A stretch of DNA of 64,000 nucleotides from Vibrio ostreicida (GTDB lineage: Bacteria; Pseudomonadota; Gammaproteobacteria; Enterobacterales; Vibrionaceae). A program made the translations under genes and the position numbers. Positions 45,192 to 55,148 of the stretch are shown in pieces. How positions within the stretch are numbered: position 1 is the stretch's first letter; each line of letters opens with the position of its first letter. Below the pieces are notes generated by a model that was given only the letters and a program-made list of their open reading frames with translations, was not told where the DNA came from and made no database searches. The DNA is taken from contig NZ_JABEYA020000001.1 of assembly GCF_013074385.2 (NCBI RefSeq), positions 124,001 to 188,000 of the forward strand. Reading direction: 5' to 3'.

Positions 45192-48017
45192 ATGCACAAC
45201 GGCGTGATGAAGGCGTGGCTCGAGTCTTCACACTTGGCTGGCGCCAATGCAACGTATGTAGAAGACCTCTACGAACTGTATCTTAGCGACCCCGACTTGG
45301 TTAGTGAGGAATGGAAACGTATTTTTGATGACTTACCCAAGTCACAAGAAGAAGTGGTTGAACAACCACATTCGCGTGTCCGTGATTACTTCCGACGACT
45401 CGCTCAAGAGACAAAGCATTACAGTGTTCAGGTGAGTGACCCAGATGTCGATGCTAAGCAAGTAAAAGTACTCCAGCTGATCAATGCGTACCGCTTCCGC
45501 GGTCACGAAGCCGCTCAGCTTGACCCTCTGGGTCTCTGGCAACGCCCCACTGTGGCGGAACTGGACCCTAAATTCCATAATCTTACCCAAGAAAACCTTG
45601 AAGATTCCTTCAATGTCGGTTCATTCGCTGTTGGTCAAGACACCATGCAGTTGAAAGACATCTATTCTGCGCTTAACAAAATTTACTGTGGTTCAGTTGG
45701 CGCTGAATACATGCATATGACAGACACTGAACAAAAGCGTTGGATTCAACAACGTCTCGAATCAGTGGGCGGGTTACCTGCATTCAGCAAAGAAGAAAAG
45801 CATACTTTTCTTGAAGAGTTGACTGCTGCAGAGGGCCTAGAGCGTTACTTAGGTGCAAAATTCCCAGGCGCAAAGCGCTTTTCGTTAGAGGGGGGTGATG
45901 CACTCATTCCCATGACAAAAGAGTTGATACGTCACGCGGGTAAGAATGGCATGCGTGAGGTAGTGGTGGGTATGGCTCACCGTGGTCGTCTCAACATGTT
46001 GGTCAATGTTCTGGGCAAAAAGCCTCAAGACTTGTTTGATGAATTTGCCGGTAAGCACGATGATACTTGGGGGACAGGTGATGTTAAGTATCATCAGGGT
46101 TTCTCTGCTGACTTTGCTACCCCTGGTGGCGATGTGCATCTGGCTTTGGCGTTTAACCCTTCTCACTTAGAGATAGTTAACCCTGTGGTTATTGGCTCTG
46201 TAAGAGCACGTCAAGACAGACTTGGCGACTCTGATGGCAGCACTGTTCTGCCAATTACAATCCACGGTGACTCGGCTGTTGCAGGCCAGGGTGTTGTAGC
46301 TGAAACATTTAACATGTCATTGTCTCGCGGTTTCCATGTTGGTGGAACGGTCCGGATTGTGGTGAATAACCAAGTGGGTTTCACCACATCAAACCCACGT
46401 GATACTCGCTCGACCATGTATTGTACCGATATCGCGAAGATGGTTCAGGCACCTATTTTTCACGTAAACGCTGATGACCCAGAAGCCGTGGCATTCGTTA
46501 CCCGCATCGCTTTAGATTACCGTAACGAATTTAAACGCGATGTTGTGATTGATTTGGTTTGTTATCGTCGTCATGGTCACAACGAAGCAGACGAGCCTAA
46601 TGCAACTCAGCCTTTGATGTACCAAAAGATAAAGAAACACCCAACGCCTCGCAAACTCTATGCTGATGTACTGACCGATCGCAATGAATGCGACTTGGAA
46701 AAGGCCACTGAGCTGGTTAATGAGTATCGTGATGCACTAGATCATGGTGAAGTCGTCGTTAAAGAGTGGCGTCCAATGGTTCTGCATTCTGTCGACTGGT
46801 CGCCCTATATTGGCCACGACTGGGATACTGAATGGACGAGTCAGGTTGGTACGCAAAGATTAGTCGAGTTGGGTCAGCGCGTGTGCTCTTATCCTGACAG
46901 TCATAAGTTGCAAAGTCGCGTGAACAAACTTTACAACGATCGTAAAGCGATGATCTCAGGAGAGAAAGCGATTGACTGGGGTATGGCAGAAACGTTGGCT
47001 TACGCTACTCTTGTTGATGAAGGCAAACGCATTCGTATTTCAGGACAGGATTCGGGACGAGGAACCTTCTTCCATCGACATTCTGTACTTCACAACCAGA
47101 CTGATGCCAGTACCTTTGTTCCGTTATCGAATATTCATGATAAACAAGGGCCATTTCAGGTTTTTGACTCAGTTTTGTCTGAAGAGGCGGTTCTGGCGTT
47201 TGAATACGGTTATGCAACCGCAGAACCCGGCGGTTTGACCCTTTGGGAAGCTCAATTTGGTGATTTTGCAAATGGTGCCCAAGTTGTTGTCGACCAGTTT
47301 ATCTCCTCTGGAGAGCAGAAGTGGGCCCGCTTGTGTGGTCTGACAATGTTGCTGCCTCATGGGTATGAGGGGCAAGGGCCGGAGCACTCGTCGGCGCGTT
47401 TGGAACGTTACCTGCAGTTATGTGCTGAACAAAACATGCAAGTTGTTGTGCCGTCAACACCCGCACAGGTTTACCACATGATTCGCCGTCAGGTCGTCAG
47501 ACCGATGCGTCGGCCTTTGATTGTGATGTCGCCTAAGTCTTTGTTACGTCATCCTTTATGTACCTCAACGATTGAGGATTTGGCAGACGGAACATTCCAG
47601 GCTGCTATCGGCGAAATTGATAAACTTGATCCTTCGAAAGTAAAACGTGTGGTGTTCTGTTCCGGTAAAGTTTATTTCGATTTGTTGGAACAACGTCGTA
47701 ATAATGAACAAGAAGATGTTGCCATTGTTCGTATTGAGCAACTTTACCCGTTCCCAATGGATGAAGTGAAAGCAGCGATAGCCCCATACACAAATGTCGA
47801 GGATTTTGTTTGGTGTCAGGAAGAGCCACAGAATCAGGGCGCTTGGTATTCGAGCCAGCATAACTTTAGAGCGGCTACTCCAAAGGGTACTGACCTGAAA
47901 TATGCTGGTCGACCAGCCTCAGCTTCACCAGCTGTCGGCTATATGTCAGTACACTTGAAACAACAGAAAGCGTTGGTTGAAGACGCACTTAACGTGAATA
48001 CAAAAACTTCGGATTAA
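45192..48017 (+). CDS. sucA: 2-oxoglutarate dehydrogenase E1 component
   Basis: Thiamine diphosphate-dependent decarboxylase of the 2-oxoglutarate dehydrogenase complex; hands a succinyl group to the lipoyl arm of SucB. The 941 residues (E. coli 933) include the N-terminal SucB-docking helix (SHLAGANATYVEDLYELYL), VVVGMAHRGRLNMLVNVLGK, the diphosphate-binding HGDSAVAGQGVVAETFNMS, and LPHGYEGQGPEHSSARLERY. AAGGGAAAAT precedes the ATG at 45192. First gene of sucABCD; the E3 subunit (lpd) is not in the window. Confidence 0.98.
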   Translation: MHNGVMKAWLESSHLAGANATYVEDLYELYLSDPDLVSEEWKRIFDDLPKSQEEVVEQPHSRVRDYFRRLAQETKHYSVQVSDPDVDAKQVKVLQLINAYRFRGHEAAQLDPLGLWQRPTVAELDPKFHNLTQENLEDSFNVGSFAVGQDTMQLKDIYSALNKIYCGSVGAEYMHMTDTEQKRWIQQRLESVGGLPAFSKEEKHTFLEELTAAEGLERYLGAKFPGAKRFSLEGGDALIPMTKELIRHAGKNGMREVVVGMAHRGRLNMLVNVLGKKPQDLFDEFAGKHDDTWGTGDVKYHQGFSADFATPGGDVHLALAFNPSHLEIVNPVVIGSVRARQDRLGDSDGSTVLPITIHGDSAVAGQGVVAETFNMSLSRGFHVGGTVRIVVNNQVGFTTSNPRDTRSTMYCTDIAKMVQAPIFHVNADDPEAVAFVTRIALDYRNEFKRDVVIDLVCYRRHGHNEADEPNATQPLMYQKIKKHPTPRKLYADVLTDRNECDLEKATELVNEYRDALDHGEVVVKEWRPMVLHSVDWSPYIGHDWDTEWTSQVGTQRLVELGQRVCSYPDSHKLQSRVNKLYNDRKAMISGEKAIDWGMAETLAYATLVDEGKRIRISGQDSGRGTFFHRHSVLHNQTDASTFVPLSNIHDKQGPFQVFDSVLSEEAVLAFEYGYATAEPGGLTLWEAQFGDFANGAQVVVDQFISSGEQKWARLCGLTMLLPHGYEGQGPEHSSARLERYLQLCAEQNMQVVVPSTPAQVYHMIRRQVVRPMRRPLIVMSPKSLLRHPLCTSTIEDLADGTFQAAIGEIDKLDPSKVKRVVFCSGKVYFDLLEQRRNNEQEDVAIVRIEQLYPFPMDEVKAAIAPYTNVEDFVWCQEEPQNQGAWYSSQHNFRAATPKGTDLKYAGRPASASPAVGYMSVHLKQQKALVEDALNVNTKTSD

Positions 48018-48045
48018 GAACTAGAAGTGAAAGGAAGAAACAGAC

Positions 48046-49254
48046 ATGACAATTGAAATTCTGGTTCCAGATTTACCTGAATCTGTCGCTGATGCAACAG
48101 TAGCAACATGGCACAAACAACCAGGCGATTTCGTAGAGCGTGACGAAGTCTTGGTTGATATTGAAACTGACAAAGTCGTACTAGAAGTCCCTGCTCCAGA
48201 ATCTGGTGTTCTTGAGGCGATTATCGAAGAAGAGGGTGCCACGGTACTTTCTAAGCAGTTAATCGCTAAGATCAAGGAAGGTGCGATCGCGGGTGAACCA
48301 ACCGGAGACAACACCGAGAAATCTGAAGCGTCGCCTGATAAACGTCACAAAGCGTCCTTAACCGAAGAGAGTAATGATGCATTAAGTCCAGCAGTGCGTC
48401 GTTTACTGGCAGAACATAATCTTGATGCGAGTCAAGTTAAAGGTTCGGGTGTCGGTGGTCGTATTACGCGAGAAGATATTGAAGCGCACTTAGCCAACGC
48501 AAAAGCCGCGCCTAAAGTGGATACTCCTGCAGCGGTAGAAGTACCTGCCGCAGCACGAAGCCAGAAACGTGTTCCTATGACACGCTTGCGCAAAACTGTG
48601 GCAAACAGACTGCTTGAGGCTAAGAACAGTACAGCAATGTTAACGACGTTCAACGAAGTTAACATGAAGCCAATCATGGATCTGCGTAAGCAATATAAAG
48701 ATCAGTTCGAAGAGCGTCATGGTATTCGCCTTGGTTTTATGTCTTTTTATGTTAAAGCCGTAACGGAAGCGTTAAAACGTTTCCCTGAAGTGAATGCGTC
48801 GATAGACGGCGAAGATATTGTTTATCACAACTACTTTGACATTAGTATGGCAGTGTCGACTCCTCGTGGTTTGGTTACACCCGTTCTTAAAGATTGCGAT
48901 ACATTAGGGTTCGCTGGTATCGAAAAAGGCATTAAAGAATTGGCTCTTAAAGGACGTGATGGCAAGTTGACCGTTGATGAGCTCATCGGTGGCAACTTTA
49001 CGATTACTAATGGCGGTGTGTTCGGCTCTTTGATGTCAACACCAATTATTAATCCACCACAATCGGCTATCCTTGGAATGCACAAAATTCAAGACCGCCC
49101 AATGGCGGTAGATGGTAAGGTGGAAATATTGCCAATGATGTATCTGGCTTTGTCTTACGATCATCGTTTAATTGATGGCCGAGAGTCAGTGGGATTCTTA
49201 GTGACGATTAAAGAGTTGCTAGAAGATCCAGCACGTCTTCTATTGGACGTCTGA
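48046..49254 (+). CDS. sucB: Dihydrolipoyl succinyltransferase (E2)
   Basis: Core of the 2-oxoglutarate dehydrogenase complex, transferring succinyl to CoA. The 402 residues have a lipoyl domain with the lipoylated Lys43 ([15 protein letters not shown]), an E1/E3-binding domain ([29 protein letters not shown], about 107-145) between flexible Ala/Pro/Glu linkers, and the catalytic domain with His373 and Asp377 in [18 protein letters not shown] precedes the ATG. It follows sucA by 28 bases. Confidence 0.98.
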   Translation: MTIEILVPDLPESVADATVATWHKQPGDFVERDEVLVDIETDKVVLEVPAPESGVLEAIIEEEGATVLSKQLIAKIKEGAIAGEPTGDNTEKSEASPDKRHKASLTEESNDALSPAVRRLLAEHNLDASQVKGSGVGGRITREDIEAHLANAKAAPKVDTPAAVEVPAAARSQKRVPMTRLRKTVANRLLEAKNSTAMLTTFNEVNMKPIMDLRKQYKDQFEERHGIRLGFMSFYVKAVTEALKRFPEVNASIDGEDIVYHNYFDISMAVSTPRGLVTPVLKDCDTLGFAGIEKGIKELALKGRDGKLTVDELIGGNFTITNGGVFGSLMSTPIINPPQSAILGMHKIQDRPMAVDGKVEILPMMYLALSYDHRLIDGRESVGFLVTIKELLEDPARLLLDV

Positions 49255-49273
49255 TATCAAGGTAAGACCTTTT

Positions 49274-49298
49274 GGCTGGATATGCATAGCATCCAGCC
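49274..49298 (+). promoter_or_regulatory. Hairpin in the sucB-sucC gap
   Basis: Perfect 8-bp stem GGCTGGAT / ATCCAGCC (49274-49281 and 49291-49298) with a 9-base loop and no T tract. Likely an mRNA-processing or stability element separating E1-E2 from succinyl-CoA synthetase; the role is inferred. Confidence 0.6.
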
Positions 49299-49416
49299 TT
49301 CAGTAAATCGTTAACATCATATTCGTTGTGACGATTAAATTGAGAAGACCCTACAGACGTCAAAAAGGCGTCATGGACATAATAATCCCTTAAGGGAAAA
49401 TAAACGGAATATCAAA

Positions 49417-50583
49417 ATGAATTTGCATGAATATCAAGCCAAACAGCTGTTTGCAGAATTCGGTTTGCCTGTACCGGAAGGCTTCGCCTGTGATACACCT
49501 CAAGAAGCGTTTGATGCTGCTGGTCGTATATCGACAGAAAAGAAAGTCGTTAAATGTCAGGTACACGCTGGTGGACGTGGTAAAGCAGGTGGTGTCGAAC
49601 TTCACGATACTAAAGAAGGTGTTAAAGAGTTCGCTCAAAAGTGGTTAGGCAAAAACCTAGTCACTTATCAAACAGATGCGAATGGCCAGCCAGTAACCAA
49701 GATTTTGGTTGAAGAAGCGTCAAATATCGCCAATGAATTGTATTTAGGTGCCGTTGTTGATCGTGCGACTCGTAAAATCGTTTTTATGGCGTCGACGGAA
49801 GGTGGTGTCGAAATCGAAAAAGTTGCCGAAGAAACGCCGGAACTTATTCATAAAGCGGCGATCGATCCGTTAGTGGGGCCTCAAGCTTATCAGGGTCGTG
49901 AACTGGCATTTAAGTTGGGTCTGTCAGGCAATCAAATTAAGCAGTTCGTGAAAATTTTCATGGGTCTTGGTGACATGTTTGCCCAGTACGATCTGGCTTT
50001 GCTTGAAATCAACCCGCTTGTTATTACTGGTGACGGTGATTTACTGTGTTTGGATGGAAAAATTAACATTGACTCGAACGCGATGTATCGTCAGCCAAAG
50101 CTTCGTGAAATGCATGATCCTTCTCAGGAAGATGAGCGTGAAGCGCATGCGGCACAATGGGAGCTTAACTACGTAGCTCTTGATGGCAACGTCGGTTGTA
50201 TGGTGAATGGTGCAGGGCTTGCAATGGGGACGATGGATATCGTTAATCTCCATGGTGGTAAACCTGCTAACTTCCTTGATGTTGGGGGCGGTGCGACCAA
50301 AGAGCGCGTTGCAGAAGCATTCAAAATTATCCTTTCTGATGACAATGTGAAAGCGGTACTCGTTAATATATTTGGGGGTATTGTGCGTTGTGACATGATC
50401 GCTGAAGGTATTATCGGGGCAGTGAAAGAGGTGGGTGTAAGCGTGCCTGTTGTTGTGCGTCTAGAAGGAACAAACGCGGATCTTGGCCGTGACGTTCTTG
50501 CTAATTCTGATGTTGATATCATTGCTGCTGAGTCACTTGCTGACGCAGCTCAGAAAGTTGTTGCTGCTGCGGAGGCGAAATAA
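49417..50583 (+). CDS. sucC: Succinyl-CoA synthetase beta subunit
   Basis: ADP-forming succinyl-CoA synthetase subunit, making ATP (or GTP) from succinyl-CoA. The 388 residues equal the E. coli length: [22 protein letters not shown] start, ATP-grasp residues ([15 protein letters not shown]), metal-binding [15 protein letters not shown], and the SucD-facing LNIFGG-type loop [15 protein letters not shown]. Its TAA overlaps the sucD ATG by one base (TAATG), ensuring equal synthesis of the two subunits. Confidence 0.98.
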   Translation: MNLHEYQAKQLFAEFGLPVPEGFACDTPQEAFDAAGRISTEKKVVKCQVHAGGRGKAGGVELHDTKEGVKEFAQKWLGKNLVTYQTDANGQPVTKILVEEASNIANELYLGAVVDRATRKIVFMASTEGGVEIEKVAEETPELIHKAAIDPLVGPQAYQGRELAFKLGLSGNQIKQFVKIFMGLGDMFAQYDLALLEINPLVITGDGDLLCLDGKINIDSNAMYRQPKLREMHDPSQEDEREAHAAQWELNYVALDGNVGCMVNGAGLAMGTMDIVNLHGGKPANFLDVGGGATKERVAEAFKIILSDDNVKAVLVNIFGGIVRCDMIAEGIIGAVKEVGVSVPVVVRLEGTNADLGRDVLANSDVDIIAAESLADAAQKVVAAAEAK

Positions 50584-51455
50584 TGTCTGTATTAATTAAC
50601 AAAGACACCAAAGTAATTTGTCAGGGTTTTACCGGTGGGCAAGGTACTTTCCACTCTGATCAAGCCATTGCTTATGGTACGCAGATGGTCGGCGGCGTTT
50701 CTCCTGGTAAAGGTGGTCAAACTCATCTAGATCTACCAGTTTTCAATACCGTTCGTGAAGCGGTAGAAGCGACGGGTGCGACTGCAACCGTTATTTATGT
50801 GCCAGCTCCTTTCTGCAAAGACGCTATTCTAGAAGCGATAGACGCTGGGATTGAGCTTATTGTGACGATCACGGAGGGCATTCCAACCACCGATATGATC
50901 GATGTCAAAGTAAAGCTAGAAGAAACCGGCGTTCGTATGATTGGACCTAACTGTCCAGGCCTAATCACGCCAAACGAATGTAAGATCGGCATCATGCCAG
51001 GTCATATCCATAAAAAAGGTAAAGTGGGTATCGTCTCTCGTTCAGGGACTTTGACTTACGAAGCCGTCAAGCAAACCACAGATGAAGGCTTCGGTCAGTC
51101 TACATGTGTGGGTATTGGTGGAGACCCTATTCCAGGTTCAAACTTCATTGATATTCTTAAGTTGTTCCAAGAAGATCCTGAAACTGAAGCGATTGTAATG
51201 ATTGGTGAAATCGGTGGAACTGCGGAAGAAGAAGCTGCTGCATTCATAAAAGAAAATGTTACTAAGCCAGTGGTTTCTTACATTGCTGGTGTGACGGCTC
51301 CTCCGGGCAAGCGCATGGGACACGCAGGTGCTATTATCTCAGGTGGTAAAGGTACAGCTGAAGATAAGTTTGCCGCGCTTGAAGCTGCAGGAGTTAAAAC
51401 GGTTAAGTCCTTAGCTGATATCGGTAAAGGTTTACGCGAGATCACTGGATGGTAA
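50583..51455 (+). CDS. sucD: Succinyl-CoA synthetase alpha subunit
   Basis: Partner of SucC carrying the phosphohistidine intermediate, His247 in KRMGHAGAI. The 290 residues have an N-terminal CoA-binding Rossmann domain ([20 protein letters not shown]) and a central [11 protein letters not shown] block. Translationally coupled to sucC by a one-base overlap. Last gene of the block, with a strong terminator 30 bases on. Confidence 0.98.
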   Translation: MSVLINKDTKVICQGFTGGQGTFHSDQAIAYGTQMVGGVSPGKGGQTHLDLPVFNTVREAVEATGATATVIYVPAPFCKDAILEAIDAGIELIVTITEGIPTTDMIDVKVKLEETGVRMIGPNCPGLITPNECKIGIMPGHIHKKGKVGIVSRSGTLTYEAVKQTTDEGFGQSTCVGIGGDPIPGSNFIDILKLFQEDPETEAIVMIGEIGGTAEEEAAAFIKENVTKPVVSYIAGVTAPPGKRMGHAGAIISGGKGTAEDKFAALEAAGVKTVKSLADIGKGLREITGW

Positions 51456-51485
51456 TCCTAGCGGATTATCTGTAAGTTGTTTAGT

Positions 51486-51516
51486 AAGGCTTGGCATGGT
51501 GCCAAGCCTTTTTTAT
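51486..51516 (+). terminator. Terminator of the sdh-suc block
   Basis: Perfect 11-bp stem AAGGCTTGGCA / TGCCAAGCCTT (51486-51496 and 51500-51510) with a TGG loop, then six T. Confidence 0.94.
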
Positions 51517-51618
51517 TACTGGTGGACATTGAAGGTATGAGTGCGGTTCAATTGGATAAGTATAGAGCGACAGTCAGATTGGCAGTGAGATAATATTGTT
51601 TGTATCCTCCATTTGCTT

Positions 51619-51906
51619 TTATTCGCGTTGGCGTTGTTTTTCCAATTGTTCGACTCTAGCGATTAAATCAGCGACTTGGTTCTCTAATTTTTCAATTTTG
51701 TTGTTGTCATTGATGGTTTGTGCGGCAATTTCCACTTTGGGTACTCGATTCGATTGTTTCCAACTTTTTATCGCAGCAATTAAGGCAGGGATAGGGACAG
51801 GGCGACTTAGTCGTGCTTTCACCAGTGCGATCGTGGCTTCTTTTTTTTCTTCGCGGAGTTGCGTTAATATGTCTTTCAACTCCTGACTGATATCTTGTGT
51901 CAACAT
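51619..51906 (-). CDS. Conserved small protein with C-terminal coiled coil
   Basis: Not assigned to a named family with confidence. A 95-residue soluble protein: an N-terminal helical part with EATIALVKARLSRPVPIPAL and IKSWKQSNRVPKVE, which looks like a small helix-turn-helix of the KfrA-N kind, then a coiled coil (KIEKLENQVADLIARVEQLEKQRQRE, heptad Leu/Ile/Val). Such a layout would suit a dimeric DNA-binding protein, but that is inference. GGGAGG lies upstream of the ATG at 51906. It is convergent with sucD. Confidence 0.7.
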   Translation of the reverse strand: MLTQDISQELKDILTQLREEKKEATIALVKARLSRPVPIPALIAAIKSWKQSNRVPKVEIAAQTINDNNKIEKLENQVADLIARVEQLEKQRQRE

Positions 51907-52632
51907 TTGACCTCCCTTGTTGATGTAACCTCATAATACTCAGATAACCCTTTGAAAGCGAATGGGGAATCGTTTGTTATGTTGTGAGAGATCACTTACA
52001 TTCATTGTAAGAGAAAATACCGTCTTGTTTCTGTTATTCGCTTGATTTCTATCTATTCTATTGATTTATATAGATAATTAAGTCCGGCTTGCTTTTTGGT
52101 CATAGAGGTGATGTTGGTAATATGTTGAGTCTTTTTACAGGTCAGGTAAATTAAGCCTGTCGCAAGGATAGTGACCTTCTACAAGCAGTAAATGTGCTAT
52201 TGGCAAACATAAATAATGCACACTTTCGGTGGACATTCGCTATCCGTGTGATGAGGATATAGCGGCTACAGTAACTAACGGTAGTACTTGTTATAGAAAG
52301 TTTTTCTTTCCCTTTTATAAGTAAACGTATTCATCCAATACCGATTTATTACGTTTTTGTACTCTGGTCGTCTCCTCACTAACAACGACAAAAATAACAA
52401 CTTAAATCAAAAATATAAAGTATCAGTTGGTATGGCTTTGTTTCACTGTGTGAAACCTCGAAATTGCCCCCTGCATTGTAGGGGGCAATTTTGTAGTAAA
52501 TCGTTAGAATGATATCTGGGAGATATGGCTATTTCGTTGCCTACCGATATTTGATATTGCACTGGCCGAACTTCTGATATGTCTTTTATTGCTCCCAATT
52601 GATCTTATTCAGTTTTCGACGATTCCTTCGTT
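51907..52632. other. 726-base intergenic region
   Basis: No protein gene is supportable. The first half is A/T-rich with a bulged hairpin near 52228-52265 (CGCTATCC / GGATATAGCG). The second half holds three further hairpins, the last terminator-like, listed as an RNA candidate. Confidence 0.6.
52321..52493 (+). ncRNA. Candidate small regulatory RNA
   Basis: Structure only; I recognise no family. Three hairpins in order: AAACGTA / TACGTTT (52323-52329 and 52350-52356), GTTTCAC-TGT-GTGAAAC (52440-52456), and a 12-bp G/C-rich terminator-like stem AAATTGCCCCCT / AGGGGGCAATTT (52461-52472 and 52480-52491). Between them is a long unpaired A/C-rich stretch with CTCCTCAC, which could pair with ribosome binding sites, as in Hfq-dependent sRNAs. 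The T run is short. No convincing promoter was found, so the 5' end is uncertain and it might extend upstream. Confidence 0.45.
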
Positions 52633-52932
52633 TTATATACGGTGGGGAGGGAGGTCTATACGCATCAATTGAAAGCCTTGCATGACGACTTTTCCTTCAT
52701 AGCAGTCATCCCCAAGCGCTGAAAATTCAAATTGATAGATAGAATGCCAGCGCCAGAGGCCATCAGGTGTTTTGAGTTTATGGCATTTGAGAGCAACACT
52801 GATGAACTGCAGGTCTAGTTGATTGCATTTGGAGATAGCAATCGTCTTAGCGAGTTCAGCTTGTCGTCTTTGCTGCCAAAATAGCGAGCAAACAAATACC
52901 AGCAGTACAATTGTGATAAGATCTCCAACCAT
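52633..52932 (-). CDS. DUF3301 family protein
   Basis: A 99-residue protein of the DUF3301 family, of unknown function. One N-terminal membrane helix (LITIVLLVFVCSLFWQQRR) is followed by a cytosolic domain with CNQLDLQFISVALKCHKLKTP and RWHSIYQFEFSALGDDCYEGKVVMQG. It starts two bases after the stop of the DUF3549 gene, so the pair is translationally linked and probably functions together. Confidence 0.85.
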   Translation of the reverse strand: MVGDLITIVLLVFVCSLFWQQRRQAELAKTIAISKCNQLDLQFISVALKCHKLKTPDGLWRWHSIYQFEFSALGDDCYEGKVVMQGFQLMRIDLPPHRI

Positions 52933-52934
52933 TG

Positions 52935-53972
52935 TTAGCCTTTCGTTTCCGTTTGCAAATGAATCAGCGCTTGAGCGAGCTCCTGTGAAGGCGCGGAATG
53001 AAGAAGTGGCAGCAATACCATTCTGAGCTCAGGCAACATTACCAAATCTGCAAACAATTGATTGAAAAGGTCTTGGTTTCCTGTTTTTGCCAGACTGAGC
53101 AGAAACTGTTCCGCGTATTTAGTGTTGGCTAATAGGTGCCAGTTGCGTCCGGCAATGCCAATCAGTACCTCTTGATGACTCAGGCGTGCAGAGGCTAAAA
53201 TTCTTTCCAGTAATGGGGCGGAGTACTTTTCTTTAGCACCCGACAATGCGCGGGTTAAAGCTCCAATTAAGAAAATGTCTGGATCTTTTTGTTCGATTTC
53301 TTTGCAAGTGATTTCTTGCAAACGCTCTGCTAATTTATCGGATAGTAAAGTATGTTCGAGAGCGCCGAGAACGGCATAAAGAGGTTCATTTGGCAGGTGT
53401 CTGAGAGCTTTACGCAGGTTAACACCATTCTGCTGTTGATCAAGACGAGCGCAAATATCCGTCACGCCCTGAAGGCCGATGGTCTGCCAATTTTCCCAGC
53501 CCAAACCCCCGGAGAAATACTGCTGAGCATGCTCATAATATTGACTGCACGGTAGATCAAGTTTAGCGCTAATCTGGCTATTGAAAACCGCCATTTTGTC
53601 TTCTGCTGGTTTGAAAGTATAGGGATTTTTAGACAGTTTTTGTTGTTGTTCTTGTGTCATTTCCTGACTTAGGCGGGTCCCCATTGCTTCGACGACGAAT
53701 TTGATAAAGTGACCAACGTCGGCTTGTTTGAGAAGACCTCGTTCATCAAGTTCGAACTTAAGGAACCAAATCCATGGCTGTTTATGCTGGTTCCAATAGG
53801 CAATGGCTAAATGGGCTTTGCGTTGTAAAGGGTAGGGATAAGGTTGGAGTCCTCTTTCAGCATTAGAAAATGTAGTGTTGTCTATATGTTTTATCCGGCG
53901 TCCCAGATCATAGACCTGATATTGGCATTGGCTATTGGCTAATAGCTTGCTAAGAGTATGAATTGTTTCCAT
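52935..53972 (-). CDS. DUF3549 family protein
   Basis: A 345-residue soluble protein of the DUF3549 family; function unknown. The N-terminal half is mixed (RRIKHIDNTTFSNAERGLQPYPYPLQRKAH; HKQPWIWFLKFELDERGLL), and the C-terminal half is a series of helices resembling HEAT-like repeats (LRKALRHLPNEPLYAVLGALEHTLL; PDIFLIGALTRALSGA; VLIGIAGRNWHLLANTKY). It leads a two-gene unit with DUF3301 and is divergent from yqcC-truC. Confidence 0.85.
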   Translation of the reverse strand: METIHTLSKLLANSQCQYQVYDLGRRIKHIDNTTFSNAERGLQPYPYPLQRKAHLAIAYWNQHKQPWIWFLKFELDERGLLKQADVGHFIKFVVEAMGTRLSQEMTQEQQQKLSKNPYTFKPAEDKMAVFNSQISAKLDLPCSQYYEHAQQYFSGGLGWENWQTIGLQGVTDICARLDQQQNGVNLRKALRHLPNEPLYAVLGALEHTLLSDKLAERLQEITCKEIEQKDPDIFLIGALTRALSGAKEKYSAPLLERILASARLSHQEVLIGIAGRNWHLLANTKYAEQFLLSLAKTGNQDLFNQLFADLVMLPELRMVLLPLLHSAPSQELAQALIHLQTETKG

Positions 53973-54048
53973 TGCTGAATAGTCCTAACTTTCTTTACCC
54001 TATAGATGGTATTCTTATGGCCAATTTCAAGGCCACTAGATTAGGTTT

Positions 54049-54363
54049 ATGATAAAAGAACAGCGAGTACTGTCGCTTTTAGAACAATTACCCGCGAGAA
54101 TGCAGGAACTTGGCTTGTGGCAACAAGAGTGTCCAGCGATTGATGTATTACAGAGCATAGAACCATTTTCGATGGACAAGCTTAAACCCGAGGAGTGGCT
54201 TCAGTGGGTATTTTCCCCAAGAATTCTGGACATGATTGATAAAAAGAAGCCGCTGCCGCAAGGGTTTTCTATTGCCCCTTATTTTGAGGAATGCTGGAAG
54301 GACAAGGCGGAAGTGACCGTTATTCTTGGTTTATTGAAAGCAATTGATGAGGCATGTGCTTGA
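54049..54363 (+). CDS. yqcC: YqcC family protein
   Basis: A 104-residue, all-helical cytosolic protein of the YqcC family, of unknown function. Segments include QLPARMQELGLWQQECPAI, FSMDKLKPEEWLQWVFSPRI and LPQGFSIAPYFEECWKD. Its stop overlaps the truC start (TGATG), so it is co-translated with the tRNA-modifying enzyme, the same pairing as in E. coli. A role in tRNA modification is possible but unshown. Confidence 0.92.
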   Translation: MIKEQRVLSLLEQLPARMQELGLWQQECPAIDVLQSIEPFSMDKLKPEEWLQWVFSPRILDMIDKKKPLPQGFSIAPYFEECWKDKAEVTVILGLLKAIDEACA

Positions 54364-55082
54364 TGCTTGACATTATTTTTCAAGATGATTATTTCGTCGC
54401 AGTTAATAAACCTGCAGGTATGTTGGTTCATCGCAGTTGGTTAGATCGGCATGAAACTCAGTTTGTCATGCAGACTTTACGCGATCAGATAGGGCAGCAT
54501 GTTTTCCCTCTTCACCGATTAGATAAGCCCACGTCAGGTGTGTTGATTTTTGCTCTATCAAGTGACGTTGCTGCGCAAGCGATGCCAATGTTCGCCAATC
54601 ATCAAATGAAGAAAACGTATCACGCGATTGTGCGAGGTTGGATAGAGGAACCGGGCAGGCTGGACTATGGACTCAAAGTTGAACTCGATAAAATTGCTGA
54701 CAAGCACGCTAGTCAGGAAAAAGAGATACAAGAAGCGGTGACTGAATATAGCCCGCTTGCAAAAGTTGAAGTGCCTCATTCTACTGGGCAATTTCCCACA
54801 ACCCGTTACAGTTTAGTCGAACTGCAACCCCTTACAGGAAGAAAGCACCAGTTGCGACGGCATATGGCTCACCTCCGCCATCCTATTGTCGGCGATACAA
54901 CGCATGGGGATGGCAAGCATAATAGACTATTTCGAGAGGTGTATGCAGCGCACAGGCTTTTGTTGCACGCATCAAGTTTGGAGTTTATTCATCCCTATAG
55001 TAAAGAAACGCTGAAGATAAACGCGAGCGTTGATGAGACTTGGCGAAACCTTATCAAAGAGTTTGCTTGGGAGCTGGCCTAG
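54363..55082 (+). CDS. truC: tRNA pseudouridine(65) synthase TruC
   Basis: Forms pseudouridine 65 in certain tRNAs. The 239 residues (from the ATG at 54363; an in-frame ATG at 54354 adds three) belong to the RluA group with catalytic Asp54 in HRLDKPTSGVL, NKPAGMLVHRS at the N-terminus, and the LQPLTGRKHQLRRHMAHL motif. It is shorter than RluA/C/D, without an S4 domain. One-base overlap with yqcC. Confidence 0.95.
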   Translation: MLDIIFQDDYFVAVNKPAGMLVHRSWLDRHETQFVMQTLRDQIGQHVFPLHRLDKPTSGVLIFALSSDVAAQAMPMFANHQMKKTYHAIVRGWIEEPGRLDYGLKVELDKIADKHASQEKEIQEAVTEYSPLAKVEVPHSTGQFPTTRYSLVELQPLTGRKHQLRRHMAHLRHPIVGDTTHGDGKHNRLFREVYAAHRLLLHASSLEFIHPYSKETLKINASVDETWRNLIKEFAWELA

Positions 55083-55099
55083 CCATGCACTGAAAACAA

Positions 55100-55123
55100 A
55101 AAAGCCCTCAGTTAAGGGCTTTT
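55100..55123. terminator. Bidirectional terminator, truC and dxs
   Basis: Stem AAAAGCCCT / AGGGCTTTT (55100-55108 and 55115-55123) with a 6-base loop; T-rich on both strands, serving the two convergent genes. Confidence 0.88.
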
Positions 55124-55148
55124 ATTTGCTGTTTGATATAACCGCTGG

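Noticed and set aside
51990..52020. TGTGA-GAGA-TCACT as a CRP site.
   Set aside because: The half-sites are four bases apart instead of six, and no gene starts downstream in a suitable position.
52100..52300. A CsrB-like RNA, because several GGA triplets occur.
   Set aside because: Only about three GGA motifs are present and they are not in a run of hairpin loops.
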